From Pedobacter duraquae (lineage in GTDB: Bacteria > Bacteroidota > Bacteroidia > Sphingobacteriales > Sphingobacteriaceae), in assembly GCF_004362245.1 (NCBI RefSeq), contig NZ_SNWM01000002.1, positions 992,001 to 1,056,000 of the forward strand: 64,000 nucleotides of DNA, given 5' to 3'. Position numbers and translations under genes: made by a program. Below the pieces are notes generated by a model. The model had not been told where the DNA came from and did not search any database. It worked only from the letters and a program-made list of their open reading frames with translations. Shown piece by piece: positions 63,435 to 64,000 of the stretch. The first letter of the stretch is position 1. The number at the start of each line of letters is the position of its first letter.

Positions 63435-64000
63435 CTACAGGTTTTCCGTAATCTGATATTCTTCTATTTTACGGTACAAAGTGGTTAGTCCAATATTCAA
63501 AAGTCTCGCTGTTTCTGTTTTATTTCCCCGGGTATGACTCAGTACTTTTTGGATATGATGTTTTTCTACCGCAGCCATTTCAAAAGAATTCAGTTCAGTT
63601 ACATTGCTAAAAAACTCAACGGGAAGATATTTTGTACCCAGCACATCTCCATCAGATAGAATTACCAATCGCTCGATCACATTTTTCAACTCCCTGATAT
63701 TTCCCTTCCAGTTGTGGTTGATCAAAAGCTTCAACAATTTTTCATCCAGACTCAGCTTGGGCTTGTTCACCTTCTGACCAAAAAATTTAAGATAATGCAT
63801 GGCCAGCAGCTCAATATCGGATTTCCTGTCACGCAAAGCCGGCAACGGTATAATGAAAACCGATAATCTATAATAGAGGTCAAGTCTAAACTTACCTGCA
63901 TCCGCTTCTTCCTTCAAACTTCTGTTTGTGGCGGCTAAAATCCGGACGTTAACCTGGCTGGTGTGCGTGTCACCTACCTTAATAAAAGTTTGGTTTTCGA
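63435..64000 (-). CDS. Sigma-54-dependent activator, C-terminal part (cut by window edge)
   Basis: The frame enters at the window edge and reads through to a TAG stop near 63435, giving at least 188 residues. VRILAATNRSLKEE is the sensor I region of the AAA+ domain and RLDLYYRLSVFIIPLPALRDRKSDIELL its continuation; NWKGNIRELKNVIER follows; the end is a Fis-type helix-turn-helix (NKTETARLLNIGLTTLYRKIEEY). The N-terminal part, which would show whether it is a response regulator, lies outside. Sigma-54 regulators sit beside kdp operons in some Bacteroidota; direct control of kdp is unproven here. Confidence 0.88.
   Translation of the reverse strand, partial: ENQTFIKVGDTHTSQVNVRILAATNRSLKEEADAGKFRLDLYYRLSVFIIPLPALRDRKSDIELLAMHYLKFFGQKVNKPKLSLDEKLLKLLINHNWKGNIRELKNVIERLVILSDGDVLGTKYLPVEFFSNVTELNSFEMAAVEKHHIQKVLSHTRGNKTETARLLNIGLTTLYRKIEEYQITENL

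Overview
The window looks like a chromosome segment from a member of Bacteroidota, most likely of the Sphingobacteriaceae (Pedobacter or Mucilaginibacter type). Three very large secreted proteins end in type IX secretion (T9SS) sorting domains. Promoter-like boxes fit the Bacteroidota TTG-N19-TAnnTTTG pattern, Shine-Dalgarno sites are scarce, and the DNA is AT-rich. The genus is an inference from gene content. I found no tRNA, rRNA, CRISPR array, transposase or integrase.

Region 1 (about 1 to 29.8 kb, all + strand) is one tightly packed surface-polysaccharide locus. It holds a Wzm/Wzt-type ABC exporter, about twenty glycosyltransferases (GT2, GT4, GT61, GT32-like, WbsX-like, DUF5672 and several GT-A-like proteins of unclear family), two FkbM-type methyltransferases, two membrane acyltransferases, two hexapeptide acyltransferases, a Wzy-like membrane protein and, near the end, an exosortase. 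Most genes overlap or abut, and at least nine start with TTG.

Region 2 (29.8 to 44.7 kb) holds three modular T9SS proteins of about 1280, 1720 and 1640 residues. Their N-terminal halves differ, but they share a C-terminal module of roughly 600 residues. Interleaved with them are two tiny proteins (75 and 76 aa) with an N-terminal signal peptide and a C-terminal exosortase-type tail: a PDSP..P(I/L)DD motif, one membrane segment and RKQ. These are the likely substrates of the exosortase at 28.7 kb. Together, exosortase, Wzy-like protein, polysaccharide genes and microproteins form the most unusual system in the window.

Region 3 (45.2 to 50.8 kb) is mixed housekeeping: thioredoxin, a class III aminotransferase, an MtfA-like metallopeptidase, a coiled-coil orphan, a lipoprotein, a Gfo/Idh oxidoreductase with a small partner gene, and an Ohr peroxidase.

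Region 4 (50.8 to 64 kb, all - strand) is a high-affinity potassium system. In transcription order it contains a cut-off sigma-54 activator, an OmpR-type regulator with its histidine kinase, a universal stress-like protein, a bestrophin channel, a 27-aa microprotein, kdpF, kdpA, kdpB, kdpC, a porin, a 47-aa membrane microprotein, a KdpD sensor lacking the kinase half, and a separate histidine kinase. The 27-aa, KdpF and 47-aa genes are very short and easily missed.
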